DNA of 52,986 nt from Prevotella sp. UBA4268 (GCA_002395135.1 DGWC01000041.1:1-52986), one strand, 5' to 3'. Positions 41,407-50,082 are shown, counted from the first letter of the stretch. A program made the numbers and translations. The notes: a model not told the origin generated them from the letters alone.

Positions 41407-44298
41407 ATGAGAAAGAATTCTATCATATTTCTGCTGTTGTCTGCCTTCATTTTCATGATGGCCGGCACGCCGTATACCTACACCATGATATCCGGACAGC
41501 AGGATGTGAACGACAGCAACAACGTGAAAGCGGCTGCCGATACGGTCATCAAAAAAGTGCCGAGAGGACGGAAAAACCAAGCAAAGACAACCGTCATCAC
41601 TGCCGACAGCACCGAGAACAAGGAACCAGACACCACAAAGATGGACTCGCTGGAACTGGCCATCTATCACCACAACAAGGTGATTGACGACTCCATACGG
41701 CTCGACAGCCTGAACCGCAAGAAGAAAAACGGCATCGACGCTCCTGTGCAATACTCCGCAGAAGACTCTCTCGTCTACGATGCCACCACCAAAACCGTCC
41801 ATCTTTTTGGCAGCAGCAAGGTGGATTATCAAATCATGAACCTCCAGAGCGACAAGATTTACATGAACCTTGACAGTAATCTTGTGCATGCAACAGGTTC
41901 CTTTACCGACTCCACAAATACCGAAATCAAAGGGAAGCCCGTATTCACGATGGGCACAGACAAATATGAAAACGACACCATGTCGTTTAATTTCAAGACC
42001 AAAAAGGGATTCATCAACCAGGTTATCACCCAGCAGGAAGAGGGATACCTCACCAGCAAACTGGCAAAACGCGACTCCAGCGGTGTGCTCTATCTGGCAA
42101 AAGGAACCTATACCACATGCGATGCCGACCATCCCGACTTCTATATCTCTCTTTCCAGAGCCAAAGTGCGCCCGGGAAAGGATGTCATCTTCGGCCCGGC
42201 ATACCTTGTTGTGTGCGACGTGCCGCTGCCCCTGGCCATTCCCTATGGGTTCTTCCCGTTCACGAAGAGTTATTCCAGCGGTTTCATCATGCCCACCTAT
42301 GGCGATGAGAGCGCACGCGGATTCTATTTGCGAGATGGTGGCTACTATTTCGCCATGAGCGACAAATGGGACTTGAAACTCCTGGGCGAGATTTACACCA
42401 AAGGCTCATGGGGACTGAGCGCAGCCAGCAACTACCGCAAGCGATACAAGTATTCGGGAAGCGTATTCTTCAGTTATCAGGACACGAAAAACGGCGACAA
42501 AGGCATGCCCGACTTTACCGAGCAAGAGAGTTTCAAGATTCAATGGAGCCACAGTCAGGATGCCAAGGCCAACCCTTTCAACTCACTGAGAGCCAGCGTC
42601 AACTTCGCCACGTCGAGTTTTGAGCGCAACAACCTGACCAGTCTCTACAACCCGCAGGCAATCACACAGAGCACCCGAACCTCTTCTGTAAACTGGGGAA
42701 CCACTTTTTCCAGCATAGGCATGTCGGTTGACGCAACAATGAACCTGGATCAGAACATGCGCGACACCTCGGTAGCCATCACCCTGCCCGACTTAAACAT
42801 CAGAATCTCGCGCTTCTACCCGTTCAAACGCAAGCACATGGCTGGCAAAGAACGATGGTATGAGAAGATTAACCTGAGTTATACCGGACGTCTGTCTAAC
42901 TCCATCAATACAAAAGAGAGCATGCTGCTGCATTCCAATCTGGTGAAAGACTGGAAAAACGGCATGCAGCACCAGATACCCATCAACGCCTCATTCGTGA
43001 TGCTCAACTATATCAACATCACTCCGTCGTTCAACATCACCGACCGCATGTATAGCAACAAGATAGAAAAATCATGGGACGAAGTGCATCAAAAGGAAGT
43101 CACCGACACCCTCTACGGTTTCTATAATCTTTACAACTGGAATGCAAGCGTTTCAATGAACACCAAACTCTACGGATTCTGGACTCCCATCAGGAAAATC
43201 TTTGGCGACAAGGTGCAAACCATCCGCCACGTGCTCACTCCTTCGCTTTCATTCAACTACACGCCCGATTTCGGAACGAAGCGATACGGGTATTACAAGA
43301 CATACCAGAAGACCGATGCCGAAGGCAATGTGTCGCTCGTGGAATACGAACCTTATCAATATGGTATGTTCGGATCGCCCAAACGAGGCAAATCCGGTAG
43401 CATTTCGCTCGACATCGGTAACAACCTGGAGATGAAAGTCAAGTCAGACAAAGACAGCACGGGATTCAAGAAGATAAGCCTGATTGACGAATTGGGCATG
43501 TCCATGTCATATAACATGGCAGCCAAAGAAAAGCCGCTGAGCGACCTGAGCATGCGCATCCGTCTGAAATGGTGGAAGAACTACACCTTCAACATGAACG
43601 CCGTGTTTGCCACCTACGCCTACGAACTGGACGAAAACGGCAAGCCCTATGTGGGTAACCACACCGAATACGGCTACGGACGGTTCGGACGTTTCCAGGG
43701 AACCTCTCAGAACATTTCGTTCACGCTCAATCCCGAGAAGATAAAGAAGTGGTTTGGCGGAGGCGATGACAAAGAAGACACATCGAAAAAGACGAAAGAC
43801 GATGACGAAGATGATGACCAATTCGATGTGGAAACCAATATCGACGACGACTTGGAGCGCGGAAAATATGCCGCCAAGAAAGAGAATGCCGGCAAGGCAG
43901 AGACCGATGCCGACGGATATATGAGTTTCTCCATGCCATGGTCAATCACCTTTGGCTACGGCATTAGCATGCACGAAAACACAAGCGGAAAGTTCAACAC
44001 CAAGCGCATGCGCTATCCATACAAGTTCTCGCAGAACCTGAACATCAGCGGAAACATCCGACTGAGCGACGGATGGAATATCAACTTCAGCAGCGGATAC
44101 GACTTCGACCAGAAGAAATTGTCAATGACCACCGCATCACTTTCGCGCGACCTGCACTGTTTCAACATGTCGTGCTCGGTGGTGATTGCCCCATACACAT
44201 CCTACAACTTCACCTTCAGGTGCAACGCATCAACGCTGACCGATGCCTTGAAATACGATAAGCGCTCTGGCTATGCCAATTCAGTGCAATGGTATTAA
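41407..44298 (+). CDS. lptD: LPS-assembly outer-membrane protein LptD (Bacteroidetes type)
   Basis: Inserts LPS in the outer leaflet of the outer membrane. 963 residues. A signal-like N terminus and an Asp/Ser/Lys-rich linker (to about 105) precede an OstA-type beta-jellyroll: VQYSAEDSLVYDATTKTVHL (about 113-132), then SDKIYMNLDSNLVHATGSF. From about 230 on the sequence reads as a large beta-barrel: PLPLAIPYGFFPFTKSYSSG, GFYLRDGGYYFAMSDKWDL and many alternating strands to the C-terminal aromatic W-Y. An acidic loop (about 790-830, DDDEDDDQFD) is a Bacteroidetes feature. The Cys pairs of proteobacterial LptD are not obvious. A canonical terminator follows. Confidence 0.88.
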   Translation: MRKNSIIFLLLSAFIFMMAGTPYTYTMISGQQDVNDSNNVKAAADTVIKKVPRGRKNQAKTTVITADSTENKEPDTTKMDSLELAIYHHNKVIDDSIRLDSLNRKKKNGIDAPVQYSAEDSLVYDATTKTVHLFGSSKVDYQIMNLQSDKIYMNLDSNLVHATGSFTDSTNTEIKGKPVFTMGTDKYENDTMSFNFKTKKGFINQVITQQEEGYLTSKLAKRDSSGVLYLAKGTYTTCDADHPDFYISLSRAKVRPGKDVIFGPAYLVVCDVPLPLAIPYGFFPFTKSYSSGFIMPTYGDESARGFYLRDGGYYFAMSDKWDLKLLGEIYTKGSWGLSAASNYRKRYKYSGSVFFSYQDTKNGDKGMPDFTEQESFKIQWSHSQDAKANPFNSLRASVNFATSSFERNNLTSLYNPQAITQSTRTSSVNWGTTFSSIGMSVDATMNLDQNMRDTSVAITLPDLNIRISRFYPFKRKHMAGKERWYEKINLSYTGRLSNSINTKESMLLHSNLVKDWKNGMQHQIPINASFVMLNYINITPSFNITDRMYSNKIEKSWDEVHQKEVTDTLYGFYNLYNWNASVSMNTKLYGFWTPIRKIFGDKVQTIRHVLTPSLSFNYTPDFGTKRYGYYKTYQKTDAEGNVSLVEYEPYQYGMFGSPKRGKSGSISLDIGNNLEMKVKSDKDSTGFKKISLIDELGMSMSYNMAAKEKPLSDLSMRIRLKWWKNYTFNMNAVFATYAYELDENGKPYVGNHTEYGYGRFGRFQGTSQNISFTLNPEKIKKWFGGGDDKEDTSKKTKDDDEDDDQFDVETNIDDDLERGKYAAKKENAGKAETDADGYMSFSMPWSITFGYGISMHENTSGKFNTKRMRYPYKFSQNLNISGNIRLSDGWNINFSSGYDFDQKKLSMTTASLSRDLHCFNMSCSVVIAPYTSYNFTFRCNASTLTDALKYDKRSGYANSVQWY

Positions 44299-44320
44299 AA
44301 TCACATCATTATCATAAATG

Positions 44321-44349
44321 GGCAGCCCATCATCATGGCTGCCTTTTTT
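44321..44349 (+). terminator. rho-independent terminator of lptD
   Basis: GGCAGCC / GGCTGCC stem with a 9-nt loop and six T residues (44344-44349). Confidence 0.9.
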
Positions 44350-44422
44350 GTATCAACAAAAACACAGATTCCATATGTCAAGACCTATGCTAACAAAAGT
44401 TCGGCAAAAGATAAAAAATCTC

Positions 44423-44820
44423 AACAAAACCATGCTTCCGTTTTCCTTCAAAATAGGAATTGATTTTGGGCAAAACAGGCATTGAAAACGCAAAAACGTA
44501 AAAATTCATTACCACCACGCACATTTCGCCGCGCAAAACCTATGCTTTTACTCTTCAAAAACTATGGTTTCACCCCTCAAAAACTATGGTTTCGCACCTC
44601 AAAACCTATGTTTTTACAACCCAAAACCTATGTTTTTTTCAGCAAACATCTGATTTCCTCGTTCAAGAAAAACCCATTTTCTCCGTAATTACCTATCAAC
44701 CAATAATTTGCAAAACATGCTTCAAAACGCTCGTATTTCTCCCCCATCAGACCGTCTCTGCTAAGCATCGCCCGTATGAGAGCCTTCCACTCATATTTTT
44801 CATGACAATTTCATGCACAG
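44423..44820 (+). repeat. dispersed repeat, copy 2 of 2 (about 400 bp)
   Basis: Colinear with 11911-12306 in the same orientation and nearly the same length (398 versus 396 bp), with small substitutions throughout. It includes the five-unit array at 44535-44644 and the shared GCATCGCCCGTATGAGAGCC. It lies between lptD and the restriction-modification genes, in an 811-bp gap otherwise without genes. Confidence 0.85.
44535..44644 (+). repeat. five tandem 22-bp units inside dispersed repeat copy 2
   Basis: Same count, phase and order of units as in copy 1 (core AAAAC(C/T)TATG(G/C/T)TTT, C-rich tail). Several differences between copies fall in the tails rather than in the core. Confidence 0.8.
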
Positions 44821-44933
44821 GAATCGCTCAGTGCAGGGGACAGTGTTCATTCGTAGTTCTTAGGGCTAAGATGGTATATAGTAGCATGAAATGGGACTGG
44901 AATCACCACCCAAATTGACGCGGAACCTTTTAA

Positions 44934-44963
44934 ACGGGTGCCTGAGAGAGACTATACCCTTAG
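44934..44963 (+). other. possible relic of a TPP riboswitch core
   Basis: CGGGTGCCTGAGAG followed by ACTATACCCTTAGA resembles the TPP-aptamer segments GGGTGC, CTGAGA and TACCCTT, with the variable P3 arm missing. The downstream pyrophosphate-sensing half is absent and no thiamine gene follows, so this is at best a relic and may be chance. Confidence 0.2.
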
Positions 44964-45074
44964 ACTTTTGACTACATAGAATCATAATCTGGTTTCTGAG
45001 TTACAATTAGGTTTCTTTTTACGCCCCACAAGAGACTAAAGATTGGATTATATAAAAAAATATCTTTCCAGAGT

Positions 45075-45105
45075 TTTGCATTCTCATTTCTTATTGCTAT
45101 TTTTG
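45075..45105 (+). promoter_or_regulatory. promoter of the restriction-modification operon
   Basis: TTTG at 45075-45078, 19-bp spacer, TATTTTTG at 45098-45105: a near-ideal Bacteroidetes promoter. The predicted start of transcription falls on or next to the GTG at 45110. Confidence 0.7.
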
Positions 45106-45109
45106 CAGG

Positions 45110-46519
45110 GTGAAAAATTTAGAATACGATAGAACTTCCCCTAAGTCTATTTTTGAATATGCAATTCCTTTGATAGACCACACGCTTCGTGAAATTGTTG
45201 GCGACGAGGCTGTTCAAGGCTATAACATGTCTGGAAAGGGTACACTCGGACAGATGGTTGAAGAGTTGTATTATCACTACAAGGCCAATAGTGACCCGAC
45301 ACCAGACTTTGAAGAAGCAGGAGTCGAACTGAAGACAACAGGACTAAAGAAATTAAAAGATTTGTCGCTTCAGATTAAGGAACGGCTTGTTGTTGATATG
45401 ATTGATTATAATGAGGTGGTGAATCAGCCTTTTGAAATGTCGCTATTCTATTGCAAATGTCGGCTGATGCTTTTATTGTTCTATCTTTATGATGGGAAAT
45501 TAGAACAATATGACCGATATTTCCTTTTTGTCGCTTTGTGGAAAATTCCCGAAAAGGATTTATTGATGATAAAGCACGATTATGAAGTTATCATTGACAA
45601 GATAAAGCGTGGAGAAGCCCACCTTCTTTCAGAGGGGGATACCGAGTATCTTGGTGCTTGCAGAAAAGGACAAAAGGGCGATTCATTAAGAACTCAGCCC
45701 TTTTCCACGATTGGTGCACCACGAAGAGCGTTCTCATTGAAAACTGCCTACATGCGAACAGTTCTCCAATACATCAAAGACTCTGGAGAACGAGCAGTTG
45801 TCAATTTCGACTTTCAAGCCGAGGAAGTCGTGAATACAAGCGAACTCAAAGAACATTCCTTTGAAGATATCATTCTTTCTAGGTTTGCCCCGTTCATCGG
45901 AAAAGACTACAAGGAAATCTCGGCCGCGCTTTCCAAAGAGGACTCTAACTCAAAGTCTAAGTATTTCGACATTGCAAACGCAATAGTTTCTCCCGAAGTA
46001 AGCAACGTTAACCGTTCTGAAGAATTCCTGAAGGCTGGCCTGACTATGAAGACGGTACGCATAGAAGAAAATGGCAGTATTAAAGAAAGCATGTCGTTTG
46101 AGAATATTGATTATGAGGAAGTCTACGACAACGAAAACTGGTATGACTCTCGATTGTATGAATTGTTTACAAGCCGATTTCTTTTTGTCGTTTATCGTAG
46201 AGACCCGAACAGGAATATCTTTATAAATGGCAAAGAAGAAAAAAGATACGTTTTGCAGAAGGTGTTTTTTTGGACTATGCCGCATGAGGACATCGATATA
46301 GCAGAGGATTATTGGAACAATATCCGCGAGTGTGTGTTGGAGAATCATATTGACCCATTATATTTTTGGAAAATCAAAAATCATAGAAATTTCCACGTTC
46401 GACCCAAAGGCAGGATTGCCGCTGACTTCACCTACAATCCCAATGGTGGCTTTGCTAAAAAATACTGCTATTGGTTTAATAGTGAATACGTAAAGAAGAT
46501 AATTGAAGAAAATGAATAA
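45110..46519 (+). CDS. Sau3AI/MutH-family type II restriction endonuclease
   Basis: 469 residues. The N-terminal MutH-type catalytic domain shows GKGTLGQMVEELYYHYK (about 43-58) and PDFEEAGVELKT (65-76), giving the D66-x6-E73-L-K75 active site of the MutH/Sau3AI PD-(D/E)XK fold. Sau3AI has two such folds, the second inactive; the C-terminal half here (from about 225) may be the counterpart, for example with FDIANAIVSPEVSNVNRS. The family cuts GATC, and the paired cytosine-5 methyltransferase supports this, but specificity is inferred. The start is GTG 45110: the next in-frame ATG (residue 40) would remove the conserved SIFEYAIPLIDHTL. The gene appears leaderless. It overlaps the methylase by 8 bp. 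Confidence 0.88.
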   Translation: MKNLEYDRTSPKSIFEYAIPLIDHTLREIVGDEAVQGYNMSGKGTLGQMVEELYYHYKANSDPTPDFEEAGVELKTTGLKKLKDLSLQIKERLVVDMIDYNEVVNQPFEMSLFYCKCRLMLLLFYLYDGKLEQYDRYFLFVALWKIPEKDLLMIKHDYEVIIDKIKRGEAHLLSEGDTEYLGACRKGQKGDSLRTQPFSTIGAPRRAFSLKTAYMRTVLQYIKDSGERAVVNFDFQAEEVVNTSELKEHSFEDIILSRFAPFIGKDYKEISAALSKEDSNSKSKYFDIANAIVSPEVSNVNRSEEFLKAGLTMKTVRIEENGSIKESMSFENIDYEEVYDNENWYDSRLYELFTSRFLFVVYRRDPNRNIFINGKEEKRYVLQKVFFWTMPHEDIDIAEDYWNNIRECVLENHIDPLYFWKIKNHRNFHVRPKGRIAADFTYNPNGGFAKKYCYWFNSEYVKKIIEENE

Positions 46520-48236
46520 TAAACACAACATACGAGTTGTTGAACTTTTCGCTGGTGTCGGCGGTTTCCGCATCGGACTTGAAGGTGCGTCGGATGCCTA
46601 CGAAACTATTTGGAACAACCAGTGGGAGCCGTCAACACAACACCAGGATGCGTCGCTTGTTTATCAAGCCCGATTTGGAAGAAAAGGACACAGCAATAAA
46701 GACATCAATCTTGTTGCGACCGAAGATATCCCCGATCACGACTTGCTGGTTGGCGGTTTTCCTTGTCAAGACTATTCGGTGGCTGCTACGCTGAGCAAGT
46801 CGGGCGGTATTGAAGGTAAGAAAGGTGTGCTATGGTGGCAGATATATCGTATTCTCAACGAGAAAGGAGACAAGCGGCCACAATACATTTTCTTTGAGAA
46901 TGTGGACCGTCTGCTCAATTCGCCTGCAACTCAAAGAGGGCGCGACTTTGCAATCATTCTTGCGTCGCTTGCTGATCTCGGCTATATTGTAGAGTGGAGA
47001 ATCATCAATGCTGCCGACTATGGTATGCCTCAACGACGACGAAGAACATACATTGTGGGATATCTGAAAGGTTCCGTCGTTGCTAAGAAGATAGAACGGA
47101 TGGAAGACTGGGTTGAGTTCGATGGCGTGATGGCCAAGGCTTTTGAATTCAGACCTAAGTCGGGAACTGTTTCTGATTTCAACATCGAAGGCTCTATTAA
47201 GGAAGTTTCCGACTCCTTCAATAAAGGGAAGAAAGTTAGTCCATTTGGCAATGCCGGAATGATGATTGACCGCCATGTATATTCCGTTGATGCAGATGCC
47301 GTCTATGATGGGCCACGCCAGACATTGGGCGGTAATCTTGTAGATGAAAATCTCGTTCCTGAAGATTTCTTTATTTCTGAGGAAGAGTTGCCTAAGTGGG
47401 AATATGAAAAGGGTGCGAAGAAAATAGAACGAATTTCGAAAGAGGGATTCAAATATACCTTCTCTGAGGGCGGTATGGCCTTCCCTGACTATCTCGACCA
47501 GCCTTCACGTACTATTATCACGGGCGAAGGAGGCACAGCTCCATCGCGTTTTAAGCATGTAGTGAAGACGAAGTCTGGTCGCTACCGTCGGCTGCTGCCT
47601 ATTGAATTGGAACGTATGAATATGTTCCCTGACAATCATACGCTTCACCCCGAGGTGTCTGATGGCAGGCGGGCCTTCCTGATGGGTAATGCACTCGTTT
47701 GTGGCATCGTGGAGCAGATAGGGAGAAGCCTCTATCAGTTTATCTATGATGAAGCCCCCGTTTCATCACGTCCTATCTTTACAAATAGGGATGCGAAACC
47801 AATGCTTGATTTGGGGTTGTTTGCTGATGAGGAAAAAAGGACTTTGGTGGTTAATCGCCCCAAGAAGCAATACACGCTCGACCCCGCAAAGCACTTGCTG
47901 ATCGGGCTAGTAAAGAAGGACAACGAAGAATATTTCCTGAAAGAAGAGCCTACTAAGATTTATTATACTGGCAAAACAAAGACGTTCCCTTCAACCGTTG
48001 CCATCAACAAACTGTATTACTTCATGCCCTACATTAAAGAAAAAGGAGTTCGTGACCTCTATCTGATTCGGGTTGCCCGAATTGGAAACAAGGCAGAAAT
48101 ACATCCTAATTCGAAGGACGAAGAGCCGAGGCTGGTGTTTGAATTGGAGTACCTCGAGAGTTTGCCCGAATATGAACCCATTTCATTGACAAGGTATTGG
48201 TATAAAGATACGTTATTGGGAAGGATTGTAAAATAA
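46512..48236 (+). CDS. DNA (cytosine-5) methyltransferase of a Sau3AI-like R-M system
   Basis: 574 residues. C5-methylase motifs in order: I ELFAGVGGFRIGLE (11-24), IV GGFPCQDYSVA (81-91, catalytic Cys85), VI FFENVDRLL (128-136), VIII PQRRRRTYIVGY (173-184), IX RYRRLLPIELERM and X MGNALVCGIVEQIGRSL. The target-recognition region is between VIII and IX. A C-terminal extension of about 140 residues follows motif X. The start is ATG 46512; an in-frame TTG at 46503 is not needed. It overlaps the endonuclease stop, so the methylase is translated after the nuclease, an unusual order. It would protect host GATC sites as m5C if specificity is as proposed. Confidence 0.93.
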   Translation: MNNKHNIRVVELFAGVGGFRIGLEGASDAYETIWNNQWEPSTQHQDASLVYQARFGRKGHSNKDINLVATEDIPDHDLLVGGFPCQDYSVAATLSKSGGIEGKKGVLWWQIYRILNEKGDKRPQYIFFENVDRLLNSPATQRGRDFAIILASLADLGYIVEWRIINAADYGMPQRRRRTYIVGYLKGSVVAKKIERMEDWVEFDGVMAKAFEFRPKSGTVSDFNIEGSIKEVSDSFNKGKKVSPFGNAGMMIDRHVYSVDADAVYDGPRQTLGGNLVDENLVPEDFFISEEELPKWEYEKGAKKIERISKEGFKYTFSEGGMAFPDYLDQPSRTIITGEGGTAPSRFKHVVKTKSGRYRRLLPIELERMNMFPDNHTLHPEVSDGRRAFLMGNALVCGIVEQIGRSLYQFIYDEAPVSSRPIFTNRDAKPMLDLGLFADEEKRTLVVNRPKKQYTLDPAKHLLIGLVKKDNEEYFLKEEPTKIYYTGKTKTFPSTVAINKLYYFMPYIKEKGVRDLYLIRVARIGNKAEIHPNSKDEEPRLVFELEYLESLPEYEPISLTRYWYKDTLLGRIVK

Positions 48237-48258
48237 AGAGAAGTAATTAACAGGTTCC

Positions 48259-48301
48259 GTGTTCATTTGGGGAGAAGACGGGCAGCGTATTGAATGAACA
48301 C
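48259..48301. repeat. 9-bp inverted repeat after the methylase
   Basis: GTGTTCATT (48259-48267) and AATGAACAC (48293-48301) could form a hairpin with a 25-nt loop 23 bp after the R-M operon. No T-run follows; terminator function is doubtful. Confidence 0.35.
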
Positions 48302-48404
48302 AGAGTCCCTCTCGTTCACGTACTGATTCCCAAAAAGACTATGCTAAGTATTTTTCTGCCGCTTTTGGAATAACCCCCATTTATATCCAAAATAACAGCA
48401 GACG

Positions 48405-48587
48405 ATGAAAAAAGAATATATAGAAGAAGTTGCAATTCTCAGGCGATATATTAAAAAAGACCTACCAGAAAAAAACTGCAAAAAGACGCTTTCTTTAAAA
48501 AGTATGCAAGAACTGCAACACAAAGATTATCTGAGGCAGATGCAAGCAGTAATTTATAAAAAGCAGGACTATCCTCTTTTTGGTTAA
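48405..48587 (+). CDS. small basic hypothetical protein
   Basis: 60 residues, Lys-rich (MKKEYIEEVAILRRYIKKDL at the start), probably helical. I do not recognise a family; no promoter box is seen in the 168 bp upstream. It sits between the R-M genes and the toxin-antitoxin pair, so it could be an accessory protein, a remnant, or a chance frame. Confidence 0.35.
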   Translation: MKKEYIEEVAILRRYIKKDLPEKNCKKTLSLKSMQELQHKDYLRQMQAVIYKKQDYPLFG

Positions 48588-48600
48588 AACTGTCAAATCA

Positions 48601-48632
48601 TTTGGAAGTTTGTGATAAAAGGAGTATCTTTG
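48601..48632 (+). promoter_or_regulatory. promoter of the toxin-antitoxin operon
   Basis: TTTG at 48601-48604, 20-bp spacer, TATCTTTG at 48625-48632; the ATG at 48650 is 18 bp further on. Confidence 0.7.
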
Positions 48633-48649
48633 CAAAAAGTATAGGAATT

Positions 48650-48898
48650 ATGGCAGCAATAAATGTACAGAAAATATCCCCTGTGGATGCTCTTTGGGCA
48701 TTGTATCAGGCACAGTCAAAAGCGAACAAGAGAAAGTTTCGTTCTCTTCTTGCATCAGAAGATGCTCTGGATGATGAGAAAGCAAACAGTAAAAGTCTTA
48801 TTGCATTATCATCCAAGGCTGAGAAGGAGATGAAGGAGGGCAAGACCTTGCATTTTGAAAGTGCTTCGGATGCTCAGAAGTGGATGGATAGCCTATGA
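48650..48898 (+). CDS. antitoxin of a YoeB-type toxin-antitoxin pair
   Basis: 82 residues. The order and coupling define it: its stop overlaps the toxin start as ATGA. The sequence opens MAAINVQKISPVDALWALYQ and has a charged helical middle with a C-terminal tail (FESASDAQKWMDSL) suited to wrap the toxin. I do not see a clear PhdYefM or RHH motif, so its DNA-binding class is left open. The start is ATG 48650, downstream of the promoter; an earlier TTG is within the -33 element. Confidence 0.75.
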   Translation: MAAINVQKISPVDALWALYQAQSKANKRKFRSLLASEDALDDEKANSKSLIALSSKAEKEMKEGKTLHFESASDAQKWMDSL

Positions 48899-49170
48899 AG
48901 TATAGAATAGACTACACTAAGGAAGCCGCCAGAATTCTGAAGAAATGGAAGAAGTCCAACCCAAACTCATTCAAGAAACTATATGACCTTCTTCCTGAAC
49001 TTGAAGAACACCCTAAGACAGGAACAGGACATCCAGAGCCTCTAAAGGGCGGCAGGAGTATTACGTTTTCAAGACATTTATCTGGCCATGACAGAGTTGT
49101 TTATGACATTTACGATGATGTCGTAACTGTTCTGATATTTCAGTTGGAAGGCCACTACAATGACAAATAG
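48895..49170 (+). CDS. YoeB/Txe-family mRNA interferase toxin
   Basis: 91 residues, RelE-superfamily ribosome-dependent nuclease. Equivalent catalytic residues to E. coli YoeB are visible: E48 in PEPLKG, R67 in GHDRVVYDI, H87 and Y88 in LEGHYNDK. The N-terminal YTKEAARILKKWKKSNP and LPELEEHPKTGTG are family-typical. It overlaps the antitoxin by 4 bp and ends just before a strong terminator. It should cleave mRNA at the A site when the antitoxin is degraded. Confidence 0.9.
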   Translation: MKYRIDYTKEAARILKKWKKSNPNSFKKLYDLLPELEEHPKTGTGHPEPLKGGRSITFSRHLSGHDRVVYDIYDDVVTVLIFQLEGHYNDK

Positions 49171-49171
49171 A

Positions 49172-49195
49172 AGCAGGAATAGCCTCCTGCTTTTT
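49172..49195 (+). terminator. rho-independent terminator of the toxin-antitoxin operon
   Basis: AGCAGGA / TCCTGCT, 7-bp stem with a 6-nt loop, followed by a T-rich tract TTTTTCTTTTTC. Confidence 0.85.
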
Positions 49196-49369
49196 CTTTT
49201 TCTCCTCCAAGCAGCCAAAGGCTGCGGGAGCAAGAATCATGGGGACTGTACTTGATTCTAAAGACATTAGTGGCAGGAAACTTTTACAATCTGACTATCA
49301 GGTAATAGAACAAGAAACGAAAACGTTATAAAGATATAGCAAACGAAATAGAGAAAAGGAATTATTGTG

Positions 49370-49531
49370 ATGACTCGTGGGATAGCACTCACGGGAGTCT
49401 ATCACAAAGATAACGTGCTTGTTGATAAGGACGTGCTGATCTGTCCGGTGACAGATATCCACACGGCCAAGCCAGAAGTTACTTACTTTGAAGGGAGAAA
49501 GGTCTTCCCGTTGCTATATCTTGATGAGTGA
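49370..49531 (+). pseudogene. 5'-truncated remnant, possibly amidohydrolase C terminus
   Basis: 53 codons ending TGA. YHKDNVLVDKDVLICPVTDI and VTYFEGRKVFPLL resemble the end of YtcJ-type amidohydrolases, where a D-x-V/I-L segment leads to a final GG(K/R)xVF strand. No start-like upstream region or promoter exists, and a stop in frame (TAG, 49349) lies shortly before. A fragment, family assignment tentative. Confidence 0.4.
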
Positions 49532-49911
49532 GAACGGCTTGCGGCGAGCCAGCCACGCAGAGACAATGAGAATGGCCAGGGCGATGAGCAGCAAGACGGG
49601 TTCGCTGATGGTCAGACCGAGCACACCGTCAAGCAGTCCGCCCACCAGATAGCAGACGAAGAACCAGTGGATGAGGTAGATGCGCGTAACGTCTGTGGAC
49701 ACTTGCTGGACGCAGGCCTGCACTTTCTGCGGCTCATGGGGCAGGAGAAAATGGAATATCCCCACCACGGTAATGGCTCCAAGGATGCACACCAGCGTGT
49801 CGAGCGGGGTGAGATAGTAGAAGAAATCGTCGTTGATTTCGGTGAACATACCTGTTTTGTGGGTTGCCATATACATGGTGCAGACACTGAAGATAAAGTC
49901 ATTGCCCCACT
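49514..49911 (-). pseudogene. 5'-truncated acyltransferase (acyltransferase_3-like)
   Basis: The minus-strand frame runs from a TAG at 49910-49912 to its natural stop at 49514. It reads as the membrane C terminus of an acyltransferase: WGNDFIFSVCTMYMA, TPLDTLVCILGAITVVGIF, then RIYLIHWFFVCYLVGG and a last helix (LLIALAILIVSAWLARRKPF). Full-length family members have about ten helices and 330-400 residues; only four helices remain, and no start fits. Its 3' end overlaps the convergent amidohydrolase-like fragment by 18 bp. Confidence 0.65.
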
Positions 49912-50018
49912 AAAAAAAACAACTCATCGAATGAAAACTCTGTGTTTTTTCGAAAAGGGCAATGCTCCTGTAACAGATATGGCTATGCCTTTGATCTGGA
50001 GGCGTCGCCAAATAAAAA

Positions 50019-50082
50019 TATTCATGTCACCACGCAAGATTCCTTTGAAACGGAATCGTTCAGAGCGTTGGTGACATGAATA
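50019..50082 (-). terminator. large hairpin downstream of trxB
   Basis: A 14-bp perfect stem (TATTCATGTCACCA at 50019-50032, TGGTGACATGAATA at 50069-50082) encloses CGC/GCG and an inner GATTCC/GGAATC arm. On the minus strand it follows the trxB stop by 24 bp and is followed by a T-rich stretch (TTTTTATTTGG), so terminator or 3'-end stabiliser is likely. Its size and perfection also fit a small mobile palindromic element. Confidence 0.55.

Noticed and set aside
11911..44820. Composite transposon bounded by the two dispersed repeats
   Set aside because: The 32.5 kb between them is mostly essential chromosomal genes with no transposase.
44850..45100. Phage or integrase attachment site at the left edge of the accessory zone
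   Set aside because: No integrase, no tRNA and no direct repeat matching the right edge was found.
45110..48236. mismatch-repair MutH instead of a restriction enzyme
   Set aside because: Too long for MutH (about 230 residues) and paired with a C5 methylase; Sau3AI-type R-M fits.
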